The notes under the pieces were generated by a model that made no database searches, had not been told where the DNA came from, and saw only the letters and a list, made by a program, of their open reading frames with translations. Both the position numbers and the translations under genes were made by a program. A stretch of 64,000 nucleotides of DNA from NCBI RefSeq assembly GCF_000369625.1, contig NZ_KB850112.1:466326-530325 (forward strand). Direction: 5' to 3'. This document shows, in pieces, positions 47,149 to 57,831 of this stretch (position 1 is the first letter of the stretch; each line of letters opens with the position of its first letter). This stretch comes from Acinetobacter variabilis (GTDB lineage: Bacteria; Pseudomonadota; Gammaproteobacteria; Pseudomonadales; Moraxellaceae).

Positions 47149-47481
47149 ATGATGGAAGTAACTGCTAAATTACGCGGTGCCGCTATCTCGGCACAAAAAG
47201 CTCGTTTGGTTGCAGATCTTATCCGCGGCAAATCTGTTGCGCACGCCCTTAACATCTTAAACTTCAGCAACAAAAAAGCTGCAGTATTGGTTAAGAAAGC
47301 GTTGGAATCTGCAATTGCAAACGCTGAACATAATAACAGTTTAGATGTAGACGACCTTAAAGTTTCTACGATTTACGTTGATGAAGGCATGAGCCTGAAA
47401 CGTATTATGCCACGTGCTAAAGGCCGTGCAGATCGTATTACTAAGCGTACTTGTCACATCACCGTTAAGGTAGGGGTTTGA
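47149..47481 (+). CDS. rplV: 50S ribosomal protein L22
   Basis: 110 residues, tunnel-lining protein. The beta-hairpin [20 protein letters not shown] is intact; the macrolide-resistance region shows no deletion. It starts [10 protein letters not shown], and the second ATG (47152) also has suitable AGG spacing. Confidence 0.96.
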
Positions 47482-47482
47482 T

Positions 47483-48235
47483 ATGGGTCAGAAGGTTCAT
47501 CCAATCGGTATCCGCCTAGGTGTTGTGAAACGTCATAACGCTAACTGGTATGCGAGTCCGAAACAATACGCTGAATACTTGCTTAAAGATTTGCAAGTTC
47601 GTGAGTTTTTAACTAAAAAACTTAAGAATGCAATGATCAGCAATATTCTTATCGAACGTCCAACAGGCGCTGCTAAAGTAACTATTAGCACTGCTCGTCC
47701 TGGTATCGTAATCGGTAAAAAAGGCGAAGACATTGAGAAATTACAACGCGAATTAACATCTATTATGGGTGTTCCTGCGCAAGTAAGTATCAACGAAATT
47801 GATCGTCCAGACTTAGACGCGCGTCTAGTTGCTGAAGCTATCGCTTCTCAATTGGAAAAACGTGTAATGTTCCGTCGTGCTATGAAGCGTGCGGTTCAAA
47901 ACACTATGCGTGCTGGTGCGAAAGGTATCAAAGTAGAAGTTTCAGGCCGTTTAGGTGGTGCTGAGATTGCTCGTACTGAATGGTATCGTGAAGGTCGTGT
48001 ACCTCTACATACTCTTCGTGCAGATATCGACTACGCGACTATGCGTGCTGAGACTACTTACGGTACGATTGGTGTTAAAGTTTGGATCTTCCGTGGTGAG
48101 ATCTTGGGTGGCATGAAACAAGTCATGAACCCAGCTCCAGCTGAAGAACGTCCAGCTAAACGCGGTCGCGGTCGTGGTGAAGGTCAAGAGCGTCGTGGTC
48201 GTCGCAATGATCGTTCTGCTGAAAAAGGAGAATAA
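47483..48235 (+). CDS. rpsC: 30S ribosomal protein S3
   Basis: 250 residues. KH domain and C-terminal fold ([30 protein letters not shown]) are standard. The C-terminus has an Arg/Gly/Glu-rich tail ([19 protein letters not shown]) of about 25 residues beyond the E. coli length of 233. Confidence 0.97.
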   Translation: MGQKVHPIGIRLGVVKRHNANWYASPKQYAEYLLKDLQVREFLTKKLKNAMISNILIERPTGAAKVTISTARPGIVIGKKGEDIEKLQRELTSIMGVPAQVSINEIDRPDLDARLVAEAIASQLEKRVMFRRAMKRAVQNTMRAGAKGIKVEVSGRLGGAEIARTEWYREGRVPLHTLRADIDYATMRAETTYGTIGVKVWIFRGEILGGMKQVMNPAPAEERPAKRGRGRGEGQERRGRRNDRSAEKGE

Positions 48236-48238
48236 TCC

Positions 48239-48652
48239 ATGTTGCAACCTAAACGTACTAAATTCCGTAAGGTGCAAAAAGGCCGTAACACTGGTCTAGC
48301 TCACCGCGGTAGCTCAGTATCTTTTGGTACTATCGCACTTAAATCAATCGAACGTGGTCAAATGACTGCACGTCAAATTGAAGCAGCGCGTCGTACAATT
48401 AGCCGTCGTATTAAACGTGGTGGTAAAATCTTTATCCGTGTATTCCCGGACAAGCCAATTACTTCTAAACCACTTGAAGTGCGTATGGGTAAAGGTAAAG
48501 GTTCTGTGGAATACTGGGTTTGCCAAATCAAACCAGGTAAAGTCTTGTACGAAATTGATGGTGTTAACGAAGACCTAGCTCGCGAAGCGTTTACGCTTGC
48601 TGCTGCTAAACTTCCGTTTAAAACCACTATCGTGACTCGGACGGTAATGTAA
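48239..48652 (+). CDS. rplP: 50S ribosomal protein L16
   Basis: 137 residues, [20 protein letters not shown]. Standard length. The TAA stop shares its A with the ATG of rpmC (TAATG). Confidence 0.97.
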   Translation: MLQPKRTKFRKVQKGRNTGLAHRGSSVSFGTIALKSIERGQMTARQIEAARRTISRRIKRGGKIFIRVFPDKPITSKPLEVRMGKGKGSVEYWVCQIKPGKVLYEIDGVNEDLAREAFTLAAAKLPFKTTIVTRTVM

Positions 48653-48849
48653 TGAAAACTAAAGATCTACGTGAAAAGTCGGTAGAAGAGTTGACAGCTT
48701 TGCTTGATGAGCAACAGCTAAACCAATTCCGTCTTCGTATGGCGAAAGCAACTGGTCAATTGGGTAAATCGCACGAAGTGCAATTGACTCGCAAGACTAT
48801 TGCTCGTATCAAGACCCTCCTTACCGAAAAACAGGGGAACGGACAATGA
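48652..48849 (+). CDS. rpmC: 50S ribosomal protein L29
   Basis: 65 residues; contains [20 protein letters not shown] and [14 protein letters not shown] overlap with rpsQ at 48846-48849. Confidence 0.96.
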   Translation: MKTKDLREKSVEELTALLDEQQLNQFRLRMAKATGQLGKSHEVQLTRKTIARIKTLLTEKQGNGQ

Positions 48850-49103
48850 GTGAAAATACAGTCCGCACGTTAACAGGCAAAGTAGTAAGCGACAAGATGG
48901 AAAAATCTATCGTTGTTCTTATCGAACGCCGTGTTCAACACCCGTTGTATGGCAAATCAATCCGCCGTTCAACAAAATTACATGCTCATGATGAGAACAA
49001 CACAGCTAAAGTTGGCGACGTTGTAACCATTAAAGAAAGCCGCCCAATGTCTAAAACTAAGTCATGGACTTTAGTTGAAGTTGTTGAAGCAGCTGCTGAG
49101 TAA
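48846..49103 (+). CDS. rpsQ: 30S ribosomal protein S17
   Basis: 85 residues; [19 protein letters not shown] and [18 protein letters not shown] are the family pattern. Confidence 0.96.
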   Translation: MSENTVRTLTGKVVSDKMEKSIVVLIERRVQHPLYGKSIRRSTKLHAHDENNTAKVGDVVTIKESRPMSKTKSWTLVEVVEAAAE

Positions 49104-49194
49104 TTAACGTTCTTGTTGCATCATCGGTCAATTTCGAGTACTCTTTGAGCCTTTCGAAATTGTGACCGGTGATGCTCGGTTTTGGAGTAGGGCA

Positions 49195-49563
49195 ATGATT
49201 CAGACCGAAACTATGCTCGACGTAGCAGACAACAGTGGTGCTCGCCGCGTACAATGTATTAAAGTACTTGGTGGTTCACATCGTCGTTATGCTTCTGTTG
49301 GCGACATTATTAAAGTTACTGTAAAAGAAGCAATTCCACGCGCACGTGTTAAAAAAGGTGACGTGATGAATGCAGTAGTTGTACGTACAAAATTCGGTAT
49401 CCGTCGTCCAGACGGTTCAGTGATTCGTTTCGACGATAACGCTGCTGTTATTTTGAACAACAACAAAGCGCCGATTGCAACTCGTATTTTCGGACCAGTG
49501 ACTCGTGAACTTCGTACTGAACAGTTCATGAAAATTATTTCATTGGCTCCTGAAGTTCTATAA
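49195..49563 (+). CDS. rplN: 50S ribosomal protein L14
   Basis: 122 residues, the standard length, from ATG 49195 ([18 protein letters not shown]). The open frame upstream to 49162 is not protein-like. The gap of 91 bp after rpsQ is the largest within the S10-spc part and marks the boundary between the two classical operons. It contains a short inverted repeat around 49130-49165 (TTTCGA... TCGAAA, with CCGGT pieces). Confidence 0.97.
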
Positions 49564-49572
49564 GAGGCGATC

Positions 49573-49890
49573 ATGGCTAAGATTAAAAAAGGCGATCAAG
49601 TAATTGTGATCGCAGGTAAAGAAAAAGGCAAACAGGGTACTGTTCTGTCTGTTTCTAATGACCGCGTTAAGGTTGAAGGCCTTAACTTGGTGAAGAAGCA
49701 TCAAAAGCCGAACCGTGTTACTGGCGCTGAAGGCGGCATCGTAACTCAAGAAGCTTCGCTTCACATTTCAAACGTGGCAATTTTTAATGCTACAACCCAA
49801 AAGGCTGACCGTGTTGGTTACCAAACGATTGATGGCGTGAAAACTCGCGTATTCAAATCTAATGGTGAATCAGTGGCGGTAGCGAAGTAA
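49573..49890 (+). CDS. rplX: 50S ribosomal protein L24
   Basis: 105 residues with [18 protein letters not shown] (KOW motif) and [20 protein letters not shown]. An early assembly protein of the large subunit. Confidence 0.96.
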   Translation: MAKIKKGDQVIVIAGKEKGKQGTVLSVSNDRVKVEGLNLVKKHQKPNRVTGAEGGIVTQEASLHISNVAIFNATTQKADRVGYQTIDGVKTRVFKSNGESVAVAK

Positions 49891-49906
49891 TAGGTTGAAA
49901 AAGGCA

Positions 49907-50443
49907 ATGGCCAGACTTAAAGCACGTTACAACGACGAACTTAAAGCTCAATTAAAAGAACAATTGGGAATTAAGAATGTGATGGAGATCCCTCGCATCA
50001 CTAAAATCACTATCAACATGGGTGTTGGTGCAGCTTCTGCTGACAAGAAACTCCTTGATGGTGCTCTTTCTGATATGCAAGCTATCGCTGGTCAAAAACC
50101 AGTTCTTACGTTAGCTCGTAAATCTATCGCTGGTTTCAAAATCCGTGATGGTTGGCCGATTGGTTGTAAAGTTACTTTACGCGGCGAACGTATGTACGAA
50201 TTCTTAGACCGTCTGATCTCGATTGCGATTCCTCGTATCCGTGACTTCCGTGGTTTCTCTGCGAAATCATTTGATGGTCGTGGTAACTACTCAATGGGTC
50301 TTAAAGAACAGATCATGTTCCCTGAGATCGATTTTGACAAGATTGACCGTATTCGTGGTATGGACATTACCATCACTACGACTGCTCGCACCGATGACGA
50401 AGGCCGTGCGCTAATGCGTGCATTCGGCTTCCCGTTCAAATAA
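49907..50443 (+). CDS. rplE: 50S ribosomal protein L5
   Basis: 178 residues from ATG 49907 ([13 protein letters not shown]), the start used in the family; a TTG at 49895 would add four residues. Contains [20 protein letters not shown] and [19 protein letters not shown]. Binds 5S rRNA. Confidence 0.96.
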   Translation: MARLKARYNDELKAQLKEQLGIKNVMEIPRITKITINMGVGAASADKKLLDGALSDMQAIAGQKPVLTLARKSIAGFKIRDGWPIGCKVTLRGERMYEFLDRLISIAIPRIRDFRGFSAKSFDGRGNYSMGLKEQIMFPEIDFDKIDRIRGMDITITTTARTDDEGRALMRAFGFPFK

Positions 50444-50452
50444 GAGGTCGAA

Positions 50453-50758
50453 ATGGCTAAGAAAAGTATGATTAATCGCGAATTGAAACGCGAAGCTACT
50501 GTTGCTAAATACGCTGCAAAACGTGCTGAATTAAAAGCAATCATTGCAAACGTAAATGCTTCAGATGAAGAACGTTTCGATGCGATGATGAAATTACAAG
50601 CATTACCACGTAATGCATCTCCAGTACGTCTACGTAACCGTTGTGGTTTAACTGGTCGTCCTCATGGTTACTTCCGTAAGTTCGGCTTAAGCCGTAACAT
50701 GGTACGCGATAAAGTAATGCAAGGTGATGTACCTGGCGTTGTTAAGGCAAGCTGGTAA
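50453..50758 (+). CDS. rpsN: 30S ribosomal protein S14
   Basis: 101 residues; the long, zinc-free form (no CxxC pair) with [17 protein letters not shown] and [21 protein letters not shown]. Confidence 0.97.
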   Translation: MAKKSMINRELKREATVAKYAAKRAELKAIIANVNASDEERFDAMMKLQALPRNASPVRLRNRCGLTGRPHGYFRKFGLSRNMVRDKVMQGDVPGVVKASW

Positions 50759-50770
50759 GGAGCACTATAA

Positions 50771-51166
50771 ATGAGTATGCAAGATACCGTTGCCGACATG
50801 CTAACACGTGTTCGTAACGCACAAATGGCAAAGAAACAAACTGTTTCTATGCCTAATTCTAAGTTGAAAGTTGCGATTGCTAACGTACTTCAACAAGAAG
50901 GTTATATTTCAAACGTAGAAGTTGCTGAAGTTGAAGGCAAAGCAACTCTTACTTTGACTTTAAAATATTTTGAAGGCAAGCCAGTTATCGAAACTGTGAA
51001 ACGCGTAAGCCGTCCAGGTCTACGTCAGTATCGCGGTAAAGATGCACTTCCAAGCGTTAAGCAAGGTTTAGGTATTGCAATTGTTTCTACAAGCAAAGGC
51101 ATCATGACTGATCGCGCTGCACGTGCTGCAGGCGTTGGTGGTGAAGTTATTGCTTTTGTTTCTTAA
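50771..51166 (+). CDS. rpsH: 30S ribosomal protein S8
   Basis: 131 residues; [18 protein letters not shown] and [20 protein letters not shown]. In E. coli S8 represses the spc operon at the rplE region; not tested here. Confidence 0.97.
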   Translation: MSMQDTVADMLTRVRNAQMAKKQTVSMPNSKLKVAIANVLQQEGYISNVEVAEVEGKATLTLTLKYFEGKPVIETVKRVSRPGLRQYRGKDALPSVKQGLGIAIVSTSKGIMTDRAARAAGVGGEVIAFVS

Positions 51167-51179
51167 TAGGTGATTCCTC

Positions 51180-51713
51180 ATGTCTCGTGTGGCTAAAGCC
51201 CCAGTAACTGTACCTAACGGTGTAACAGTTACTCAGAACGGCCGGCAGGTCGAAGTGAAAGGCAGCAAAGGTACATTGTCTTTCAACCTGCATGCGCTGG
51301 TCGAGCTAAAACAGGAAGACGGTACTCTAGTTATTGCTCCTAAAGCTGAATCTAAAGACGCTTGGATGCAAGCTGGTACTGCTCGCGCTGTGCTTAACAA
51401 CCTTGTAAAAGGTGTAAGCGAAGGTTTCGAACGTAAGTTACAACTTATCGGTGTTGGTTATAAAGCTGCGGTTAAAGGTAACGTTGTTAACCTTAACCTT
51501 GGTTTCTCTCACCCGATCGACTATACGCTTCCTGAAGGTGTAACTGCTGAAACTCCAACTGCAACTGAAATCGTACTTAAATCTGCTGATAAAGCAGTTC
51601 TAGGTCAAGTCGCTGCAGATATCCGTGGTTACCGTCCACCAGAGCCTTATAAAGGTAAAGGTGTTCGTTATTCTGACGAAGTTGTACTTCGTAAAGAAGC
51701 TAAGAAGAAATAA
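51180..51713 (+). CDS. rplF: 50S ribosomal protein L6
   Basis: 177 residues with two similar domains; [15 protein letters not shown] and [21 protein letters not shown] at the C-terminus. Confidence 0.97.
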   Translation: MSRVAKAPVTVPNGVTVTQNGRQVEVKGSKGTLSFNLHALVELKQEDGTLVIAPKAESKDAWMQAGTARAVLNNLVKGVSEGFERKLQLIGVGYKAAVKGNVVNLNLGFSHPIDYTLPEGVTAETPTATEIVLKSADKAVLGQVAADIRGYRPPEPYKGKGVRYSDEVVLRKEAKKK

Positions 51714-51727
51714 GGCGCGAGGTTCTT

Positions 51728-52078
51728 ATGAACGAAAAGAAACAATCCCGTTTGCGTCGTGCGAAAAGCACACGCTTGCACATCCGTGCATTGGGTGCGA
51801 CTCGTTTGTGTGTAAACCGCACTCCGCGTCACATCTATGCTCAAGTTATCTCAGCAGATGGCGGCAAAGTATTAGCGCAAGCTTCTACTCTAGACGCTAC
51901 TCTACGTGCGGGTACTACTGGTAACGTTGAAGCAGCTCAGAAAGTAGGTGCTTTAATCGCGGAACGCGCTAAAGCAGCTGGTGTTACTAAAGTTGCATTT
52001 GACCGTTCTGGTTTCAAATATCATGGTCGTATCAAAGCCTTGGCTGATGCTGCCCGTGAAAACGGCTTGGAGTTCTAA
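51728..52078 (+). CDS. rplR: 50S ribosomal protein L18
   Basis: 116 residues; 5S rRNA-binding protein with [16 protein letters not shown] and [19 protein letters not shown]. Confidence 0.97.
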   Translation: MNEKKQSRLRRAKSTRLHIRALGATRLCVNRTPRHIYAQVISADGGKVLAQASTLDATLRAGTTGNVEAAQKVGALIAERAKAAGVTKVAFDRSGFKYHGRIKALADAARENGLEF

Positions 52079-52080
52079 TC

Positions 52081-52578
52081 ATGGCTAAAGTTGAACAAAA
52101 CGAAGGTCTTGTTGAAAAGCTGGTTGCCGTTGATCGTGTAGCCAAAGTTGTTAAGGGTGGTCGTATCTTCTCTTTCACAGCATTAACTGTTGTGGGTGAT
52201 GGTAATGGTCGCGTAGGTTTTGGTCGTGGTAAAGCGCGTGAAGTTCCAGCTGCTATTTCTAAAGCACTTGAAGCTGCTCGTCGTAACATGATTACTGTTG
52301 ACCTTGTTGATGGTACTGTTCAGCACCCTATCAATGCTCGTCACGGTGCAAGCCGCGTTTACATGCAACCTGCTTCTGAAGGTACTGGTGTAATTGCTGG
52401 TGGCGCGATGCGTGCAGTTTTAGAAGCTGTTGGCGTACGTAACGTATTAACTAAATGTTATGGCTCTACAAACGCTGCTAACGTAGTAAACGCGACTTTT
52501 AATGGTTTGCGTGATATGACTTCTCCTGAGAAAGTTGCTGCGAAACGTGGTTTAACAGTAGAACAAATTCAAGGGTAA
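52081..52578 (+). CDS. rpsE: 30S ribosomal protein S5
   Basis: 165 residues; [20 protein letters not shown] and [19 protein letters not shown]. No change is evident at the spectinomycin loop, which reads KVVKGGR. Confidence 0.97.
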   Translation: MAKVEQNEGLVEKLVAVDRVAKVVKGGRIFSFTALTVVGDGNGRVGFGRGKAREVPAAISKALEAARRNMITVDLVDGTVQHPINARHGASRVYMQPASEGTGVIAGGAMRAVLEAVGVRNVLTKCYGSTNAANVVNATFNGLRDMTSPEKVAAKRGLTVEQIQG

Positions 52579-52584
52579 TCAATC

Positions 52585-52761
52585 ATGAAAACGATTAAAG
52601 TTACCCAGACTAAATCTGCATCGCACCGCTTGAAAAATCACAAGCTGAGCCTGAAAGGTTTAGGTCTGCGTCGTATTGGTCATACTGTAGAAGTGCAAGA
52701 TACGCCTTCTAACCGTGGTATGATCAACCAAGTCTACTATATGGTTAGTGTAGAGGAATAA
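52585..52761 (+). CDS. rpmD: 50S ribosomal protein L30
   Basis: 58 residues, [20 protein letters not shown], ending VYYMVSVEE. Short gene between rpsE and rplO in the canonical position; the start is 6 bp after the rpsE stop. Confidence 0.95.
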   Translation: MKTIKVTQTKSASHRLKNHKLSLKGLGLRRIGHTVEVQDTPSNRGMINQVYYMVSVEE

Positions 52762-52764
52762 GCC

Positions 52765-53205
52765 ATGACTCTGCGTTTGAATACAATTGCACCTGCAGAA
52801 GGTGCTAAGCGTGACAACCTTCGTTTAGGCCGTGGTATCGGTTCTGGCGTTGGTAAGACTGGTGGTCGTGGTATCAAAGGTCAAAACTCACGTAAGAGCG
52901 GTGGTACTCGTCCAGGTTTCGAAGGTGGTCAAACTGCACTTTATCGTCGTTTGCCTAAATTCGGTTTCACTAGCCAATTGGCTTTGAAAACTGCTGAAGT
53001 ACGTTTATCTGAGCTTGCTAAAGTTGAAGGAGACATCGTGTCTCTTGAAACTTTAAAAGCTGCGAACGTTGTACGTAAAGACATGACTCGTGCTCGTATC
53101 GTACTTTCTGGTGAAATTACTCGTGCATTCACTGTACAAGGTGTCGCATTGACTAAAGGCGCTAAAGCTGCTGTTGAAGCTGCTGGCGGTAAAGTCGAGG
53201 AGTAA
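52765..53205 (+). CDS. rplO: 50S ribosomal protein L15
   Basis: 146 residues; glycine-rich N-terminus [20 protein letters not shown] and C-terminal [19 protein letters not shown]. Confidence 0.97.
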   Translation: MTLRLNTIAPAEGAKRDNLRLGRGIGSGVGKTGGRGIKGQNSRKSGGTRPGFEGGQTALYRRLPKFGFTSQLALKTAEVRLSELAKVEGDIVSLETLKAANVVRKDMTRARIVLSGEITRAFTVQGVALTKGAKAAVEAAGGKVEE

Positions 53206-53211
53206 TCCCCA

Positions 53212-54570
53212 GTGTCTATGACTCCTAGTTCTTCAGGTCATGTCAACATGATGAAAGGCCAACCATTTCATGTGAAATACCGTGAAATTATTCGTCGAAT
53301 GATGTTTCTCATTGGTGCGTTGTTGGTATTTCGACTAGGAGCGCATATTCCAGTACCAGGGATTAATAATGCTGCGCTAGAAAATCTGTTTAATGCAAAC
53401 CAAGGTACCATCCTTGGTTTGTTTAACATGTTTTCAGGTGGTGCATTAGAGCGAATGTCGATTCTTGCTTTAGGGATCATGCCATATATCTCTGCATCGA
53501 TTATCGTGCAGTTGATGTCTACTGTGGTTCCTCAGCTCGAAGCCTTGAAAAAAGAAGGCGAGCAGGGCAAACGTAAGATTAACCAATACACACGACAAGG
53601 CACGCTGTTCCTTGCACTTGTGCAAGCAATCGGTATGTGTGCTGGCCTGATCAGCCAGGGAATTACCCTGACCTCTGGTCTAGCTTTTTATGTTCCTGCA
53701 GTAACCTCATTGGTTGCGGGGACCATGTTCCTAATGTGGCTGGGTGAACAGATTACCGAGCGTGGGGTGGGCAATGGTATTTCCATGATCATCTTCGCAG
53801 GTATCGTTGCAGGATTGCCGACTTTAGTTATGCAGTCTCTAACTTCAGTTGATAATGGCCAGTCTAGTCTAATTGGACTAGCAATTTTTGGTCTGTTATC
53901 GATTGCTGTACTAGCAGCGATTGTGTTTATCGAGAAGGCGCAACGTCGTATTCCGGTGAACTATGCCCAAAAGCAGCAGGGACGTCGTGTATTTACTGCA
54001 CAGCAAACGCATTTGCCATTAAAAATTAATATGGCGGGTGTAATTCCGGCAATTTTTGCCAGCTCTTTACTTTTGTTCCCAGCGAGCTTAGGTCAGTGGG
54101 TTGGTAGTTCGGATCCAAGTGCAGGAATTATCAAGCGTAGTCTACAAGACTTGGCATTGGTGTTATCGCCTGGTCAGCCGTTGTATTTGGTGCTCTTTGG
54201 TGCGTTAATTATCTTTTTCTGTTACTTCTATACAGCACTGGTATTTAGTCCTAAAGAAGTGTCAGAGAACTTGAAACGCAGCGGAGCTTACGTGCCTGGT
54301 ATTCGTCCAGGTGAGCAAACTGCTCGTTACTTAGATCATATTCTCAATCGTTTGACCTTTATTGGCGCGATATACATCACTGTCATCTGTTTAATGCCGA
54401 TGATTCTGCAAAGCTCTTTTGGTATTCCATTTAGCTTGGGCGGAACATCGTTGCTGATCGTGGTAGTGGTGGTGATGGACTTTATGGCTCAGCTTCAAGC
54501 ACATCTCACCTCGCACCAGTATGACAATCAAACGTTAATGAGAAAAACGACTGCTCATCCTAAGGGATAA
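53212..54570 (+). CDS. secY: Protein translocase subunit SecY
   Basis: 452-residue ten-helix core of the SecYEG channel. The GTG at 53212 follows GAGG with spacing 11; an in-frame ATG at 53218 is a weaker alternative. Plug and pore regions ([32 protein letters not shown]) and the ribosome-binding loop with GQKQQGRRV-type and [18 protein letters not shown] are present. Embedded in the spc segment as in most bacteria; adk, map and infA are not between secY and rpmJ. Confidence 0.97.
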
Positions 54571-54590
54571 GCGCACTTAGAGGTTTCATC

Positions 54591-54707
54591 ATGAAAGTAC
54601 AAGCTTCTGTAAAGAAAATTTGTGGTAGCTGTAAAGTTATCCGTCGTAATGGGGTTATCCGCGTAATTTGTAGCGCAGAACCTCGTCATAAGCAGCGTCA
54701 AGGTTAA
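54591..54707 (+). CDS. rpmJ: 50S ribosomal protein L36
   Basis: 38 residues, [20 protein letters not shown], with the four-ligand zinc form (two Cys, one Cys, one His: CGSC, C, H). It follows secY by 20 bp with GAGG upstream. Confidence 0.95.
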
Positions 54708-54814
54708 TCTGATCAAGACCTGTTGATTTCAGTAGGCGAATTGGGTTATTATCCGCCCCTCAAGATTTTTGTGGGGCGGTTGATTATCTCTACTGCCTTT
54801 TTGGAGAAAATTGA
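54708..54814 (+). promoter_or_regulatory. Leader between rpmJ and rpsM
   Basis: A 7-bp hairpin CCGCCCC (54753-54759) with GGGGCGG (54773-54779) lies upstream of rpsM, not followed by a T-run, so it is not a simple terminator. In E. coli S4 represses the alpha operon by binding an rpsM leader pseudoknot. A comparable role is possible but not shown. Confidence 0.5.
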
Positions 54815-55171
54815 ATGGCTCGTATTGCCGGTGTAAACATTCCGGATAACAAGCATGCTGTTATCTCTCTAACGTACATCTTTGGTATTGGTCGCCACAC
54901 TGCTAAGTCAATCTTAGCTGCTGCGGGTATCCCAACTACTACTAAGATCCGTGAATTAGATGACGCTCAGCTTGATGCGATTCGTGCAGAAGTTGCCAAG
55001 GTTCCGACCGAAGGTGATTTACGTCGCGAAATTTCCATGAACATTAAACGTTTAATGGATTTAGGCTGCTACCGCGGTCTTCGTCATCGTCGCAGCTTGC
55101 CTGTCCGTGGTCAACGCACCAAAACTAACGCACGTACCCGTAAAGGTCCGCGCAAACCAATTAAGAAATAA
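54815..55171 (+). CDS. rpsM: 30S ribosomal protein S13
   Basis: 118 residues; [20 protein letters not shown] and the C-terminal [18 protein letters not shown]. First gene of the alpha segment. Confidence 0.97.
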   Translation: MARIAGVNIPDNKHAVISLTYIFGIGRHTAKSILAAAGIPTTTKIRELDDAQLDAIRAEVAKVPTEGDLRREISMNIKRLMDLGCYRGLRHRRSLPVRGQRTKTNARTRKGPRKPIKK

Positions 55172-55190
55172 GATTTCTGGAAGCTAAAAG

Positions 55191-55577
55191 ATGGCTAAAG
55201 ATACTCGCACACGCAAGAAGGTCACTCGTACCGTCTCTGAAGGTGTTGCACACATTCACGCTTCTTTTAATAACACCATTGTGACTATTACCGATCGTCA
55301 AGGTAATGCACTGGCTTGGGCCACTTCAGGTGGACAAGGCTTCCGTGGATCACGTAAATCAACTCCGTTTGCTGCTCAGGTAGCTGCTGAAGTTGCTGGT
55401 AAAGCAGCTTTAGATTACGGTTTGAAAAACTTGGACGTCCTTGTTAAAGGTCCTGGTCCAGGTCGTGAGTCTGCGGTTCGTGCATTAGGTGCAGTGGGTT
55501 ATAAAATTAACAGCATTACCGATGTGACTCCAATCCCTCACAACGGTTGCCGTCCACCTAAAAAACGTCGCGTGTAA
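55191..55577 (+). CDS. rpsK: 30S ribosomal protein S11
   Basis: 128 residues; [20 protein letters not shown] and [20 protein letters not shown]. Confidence 0.97.
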
Positions 55578-55589
55578 GGAGAAACATTC

Positions 55590-56216
55590 ATGGCTCGTTA
55601 TATTGGTCCAAAATGCAAACTCTCTCGCCGCGAAGGGACAGACCTGCAATTAAAATCTGGCGTTAAACCATTTGACGTCAAAACTAAAAAACACGCTAAA
55701 GCTCCTGGTCAACATGGTGGAGCTCGTGGCGGTAAACAATCTGAGTACTCACTACAATTACGTGAAAAACAAAAAGTACGTCGTATGTACGGTGTTTTAG
55801 AGCGTCAATTTAGTAACTACTACAAAGAAGCTGCTCGTGTGAAAGGCGCAACTGGTGAAAACCTGTTGAAACTGCTTGAAAGCCGTCTTGATAACGTTGT
55901 TTATCGCATGGGTTTTGGTTCTACACGTGCAGAAGCTCGTCAGTTAGTATCTCACCGTTCAATCACTTTAAATGGCCGTCGCGTTAACATCGCGTCTATC
56001 CAAGTTAAAGCTGGTGACGTGATTGCAGTTCACGAAGGCGCTAAACAACAATTACGTATCAAAAACGCAATTGAATTAGCTGCTCAACGTGGCATTCCTT
56101 CTTGGATGGAAGTAGATCATTCTAAACTAGAAGGTACGTTCAAAGCTGCACCGGATCGTTCTGATTTACCTGCTGAAATCAACGAAAGCTTGATTGTAGA
56201 ATTGTATTCTAAATAA
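55590..56216 (+). CDS. rpsD: 30S ribosomal protein S4
   Basis: 208 residues; [20 protein letters not shown]4 RNA-binding domain [19 protein letters not shown]. Primary 16S rRNA binder and autogenous regulator of the alpha operon in E. coli. Confidence 0.97.
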   Translation: MARYIGPKCKLSRREGTDLQLKSGVKPFDVKTKKHAKAPGQHGGARGGKQSEYSLQLREKQKVRRMYGVLERQFSNYYKEAARVKGATGENLLKLLESRLDNVVYRMGFGSTRAEARQLVSHRSITLNGRRVNIASIQVKAGDVIAVHEGAKQQLRIKNAIELAAQRGIPSWMEVDHSKLEGTFKAAPDRSDLPAEINESLIVELYSK

Positions 56217-56232
56217 TCCTTGAGGTAGCAAT

Positions 56233-57240
56233 ATGACGCGTACTGCAAATGAGTTTCTAACTCCGCAAGCGATCAAGGTCGAAGCGGCAAGCGGGACCTC
56301 GGCAAAAGTTATTCTAGAACCCTTAGAGCGTGGCTTTGGTCATACTCTGGGCAATGCTTTACGTCGCATCCTTCTTTCTTCTTTACCTGGCGCTGCTGTG
56401 GTAGAAGTTGAGATTGAAGGTGTTGAGCACGAGTACAGTACTTTGGAAGGCTTGCAGCAGGACATCGTCGAGCTCTTGCTGAACCTAAAAGGATTGTCTA
56501 TTAAGCTGTTCGATCAAAATGAAGCTTATTTAACATTAGAGAAACAAGGTCCAGGCGACGTAACTGCGGCTGACCTTCGTTTACCTCATAATGTTGAAGT
56601 GGTTAACCCTGAACACTTGATCGGCACGCTAAGTGCATCAGGCAATCTGAAGATGCGCCTGAAAGTGGCTCAAGGCCGTGGCTATGAGACTTCTGACTCA
56701 CGTTTTCCAGAAGGCGAGACTCGCCCAGTGGGTCGTTTACAGTTAGATGCATCTTACAGCCCGATCAAACGTGTGTCTTACACAGTGGAAAACGCTCGTG
56801 TAGAACAACGTACTGACCTTGATAAACTGGTCATTGATCTTGAAACCAACGGTACAGTTGATCCTGAAGAAGCAATCCGCAAAGCGGCAACAATCTTGCA
56901 ACAACAAATTGCAATCTTTGTTGATCTTCAGAAAGATCAAGCTCCTGTGGCTCAAGAACCTCGTGAAGAAGTTGATCCAATTTTGCTTCGTCCAGTAGAT
57001 GATCTAGAGCTAACTGTTCGTTCTGCTAACTGTTTGAAAGCAGAAAACATTTACTACATTGGTGATCTTGTACAGCGTACTGAGGTTGAGTTACTTAAAA
57101 CTCCTAACCTTGGTAAAAAATCGCTTACTGAGATCAAAGATGTTCTGGCTTCCAAAGGCTTACAACTCGGCATGCGTTTAGAGAACTGGCCACCAGCTAG
57201 TCTCCGTATGGACGATCGTTTCGCCTATCGTAGCCGTTAA
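56233..57240 (+). CDS. rpoA: RNA polymerase alpha subunit
   Basis: 335 residues. The N-terminal dimerisation domain has [20 protein letters not shown]; the C-terminal domain with [19 protein letters not shown] and [14 protein letters not shown] carries the 265-region Arg that contacts UP elements. A linker with [16 protein letters not shown] joins them. Confidence 0.97.
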   Translation: MTRTANEFLTPQAIKVEAASGTSAKVILEPLERGFGHTLGNALRRILLSSLPGAAVVEVEIEGVEHEYSTLEGLQQDIVELLLNLKGLSIKLFDQNEAYLTLEKQGPGDVTAADLRLPHNVEVVNPEHLIGTLSASGNLKMRLKVAQGRGYETSDSRFPEGETRPVGRLQLDASYSPIKRVSYTVENARVEQRTDLDKLVIDLETNGTVDPEEAIRKAATILQQQIAIFVDLQKDQAPVAQEPREEVDPILLRPVDDLELTVRSANCLKAENIYYIGDLVQRTEVELLKTPNLGKKSLTEIKDVLASKGLQLGMRLENWPPASLRMDDRFAYRSR

Positions 57241-57258
57241 TTAAGTAGGACTATCACC

Positions 57259-57624
57259 ATGCGTCATCGTAATAGTGGTGTGAAATTAGGCCGTACAAGC
57301 AGTCATCGTAAAGCGATGTTCCAAAACATGGCTAACTCTTTGTTCGAGCACGAGTTGATCAAAACAACTGTGCCTAAAGCAAAAGAATTACGTCGTGTTG
57401 CTGAGCCTTTAATCACTTTAGCTAAAGTCGATACAGTAGCAAACCGTCGTTTGGCGTTTGCTCGTACTCGTTCAGCTGCAACTGTTGGTAAATTATTTAC
57501 CGTTCTTGGCCCTCGTTACAAAGAGCGTAACGGCGGTTATCTACGTGTTCTTAAAGCGGGCTTCCGTGCAGGTGATGCTGCACCGATGGCTTACGTTGAG
57601 CTAGTAGATCGCGAAGTTAACTAA
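57259..57624 (+). CDS. rplQ: 50S ribosomal protein L17
   Basis: 121 residues; [20 protein letters not shown]. Last gene of the supercluster, followed by a strong terminator. Confidence 0.97.
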   Translation: MRHRNSGVKLGRTSSHRKAMFQNMANSLFEHELIKTTVPKAKELRRVAEPLITLAKVDTVANRRLAFARTRSAATVGKLFTVLGPRYKERNGGYLRVLKAGFRAGDAAPMAYVELVDREVN

Positions 57625-57652
57625 TTTCGTGTAGAGCAGCAAACATTGTTCG

Positions 57653-57684
57653 AAAAGGTCGGTTGAATAAACCGGCCTTTTTTA
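57653..57684 (+). terminator. Ribosomal supercluster terminator
   Basis: AAAAGGTCGGTT (57653-57664) pairs with AACCGGCCTTTT (57670-57681) with one G-U pair and a 5-nt loop, followed by more T residues. Confidence 0.9.
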
Positions 57685-57762
57685 TTGTCTTGCATTTACC
57701 TATTATCAGACAGTTTAGTAATTTGTCCTGAAAAGATAAAAAATAATCACTTTTATTTAAAC

Positions 57763-57812
57763 TTGACATTGTGTATTGTCAATTTTGTGCTTTAATAAAA
57801 ATATATGACAAT
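57763..57812 (+). promoter_or_regulatory. almA promoter region with repeated TGACAAT half-sites
   Basis: A consensus -35 TTGACA at 57763-57768 lies in a dyad with TGTCAA (57777-57782). The half-site TGACAAT occurs as TGACATT (57764-57770), ATTGTCA (57775-57781) and TGACAAT (57806-57812). The arrangement looks like an operator overlapping the promoter; the regulator is unknown. Confidence 0.45.
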
Positions 57813-57831
57813 GCTCAGGTAAAAGAAGAAT

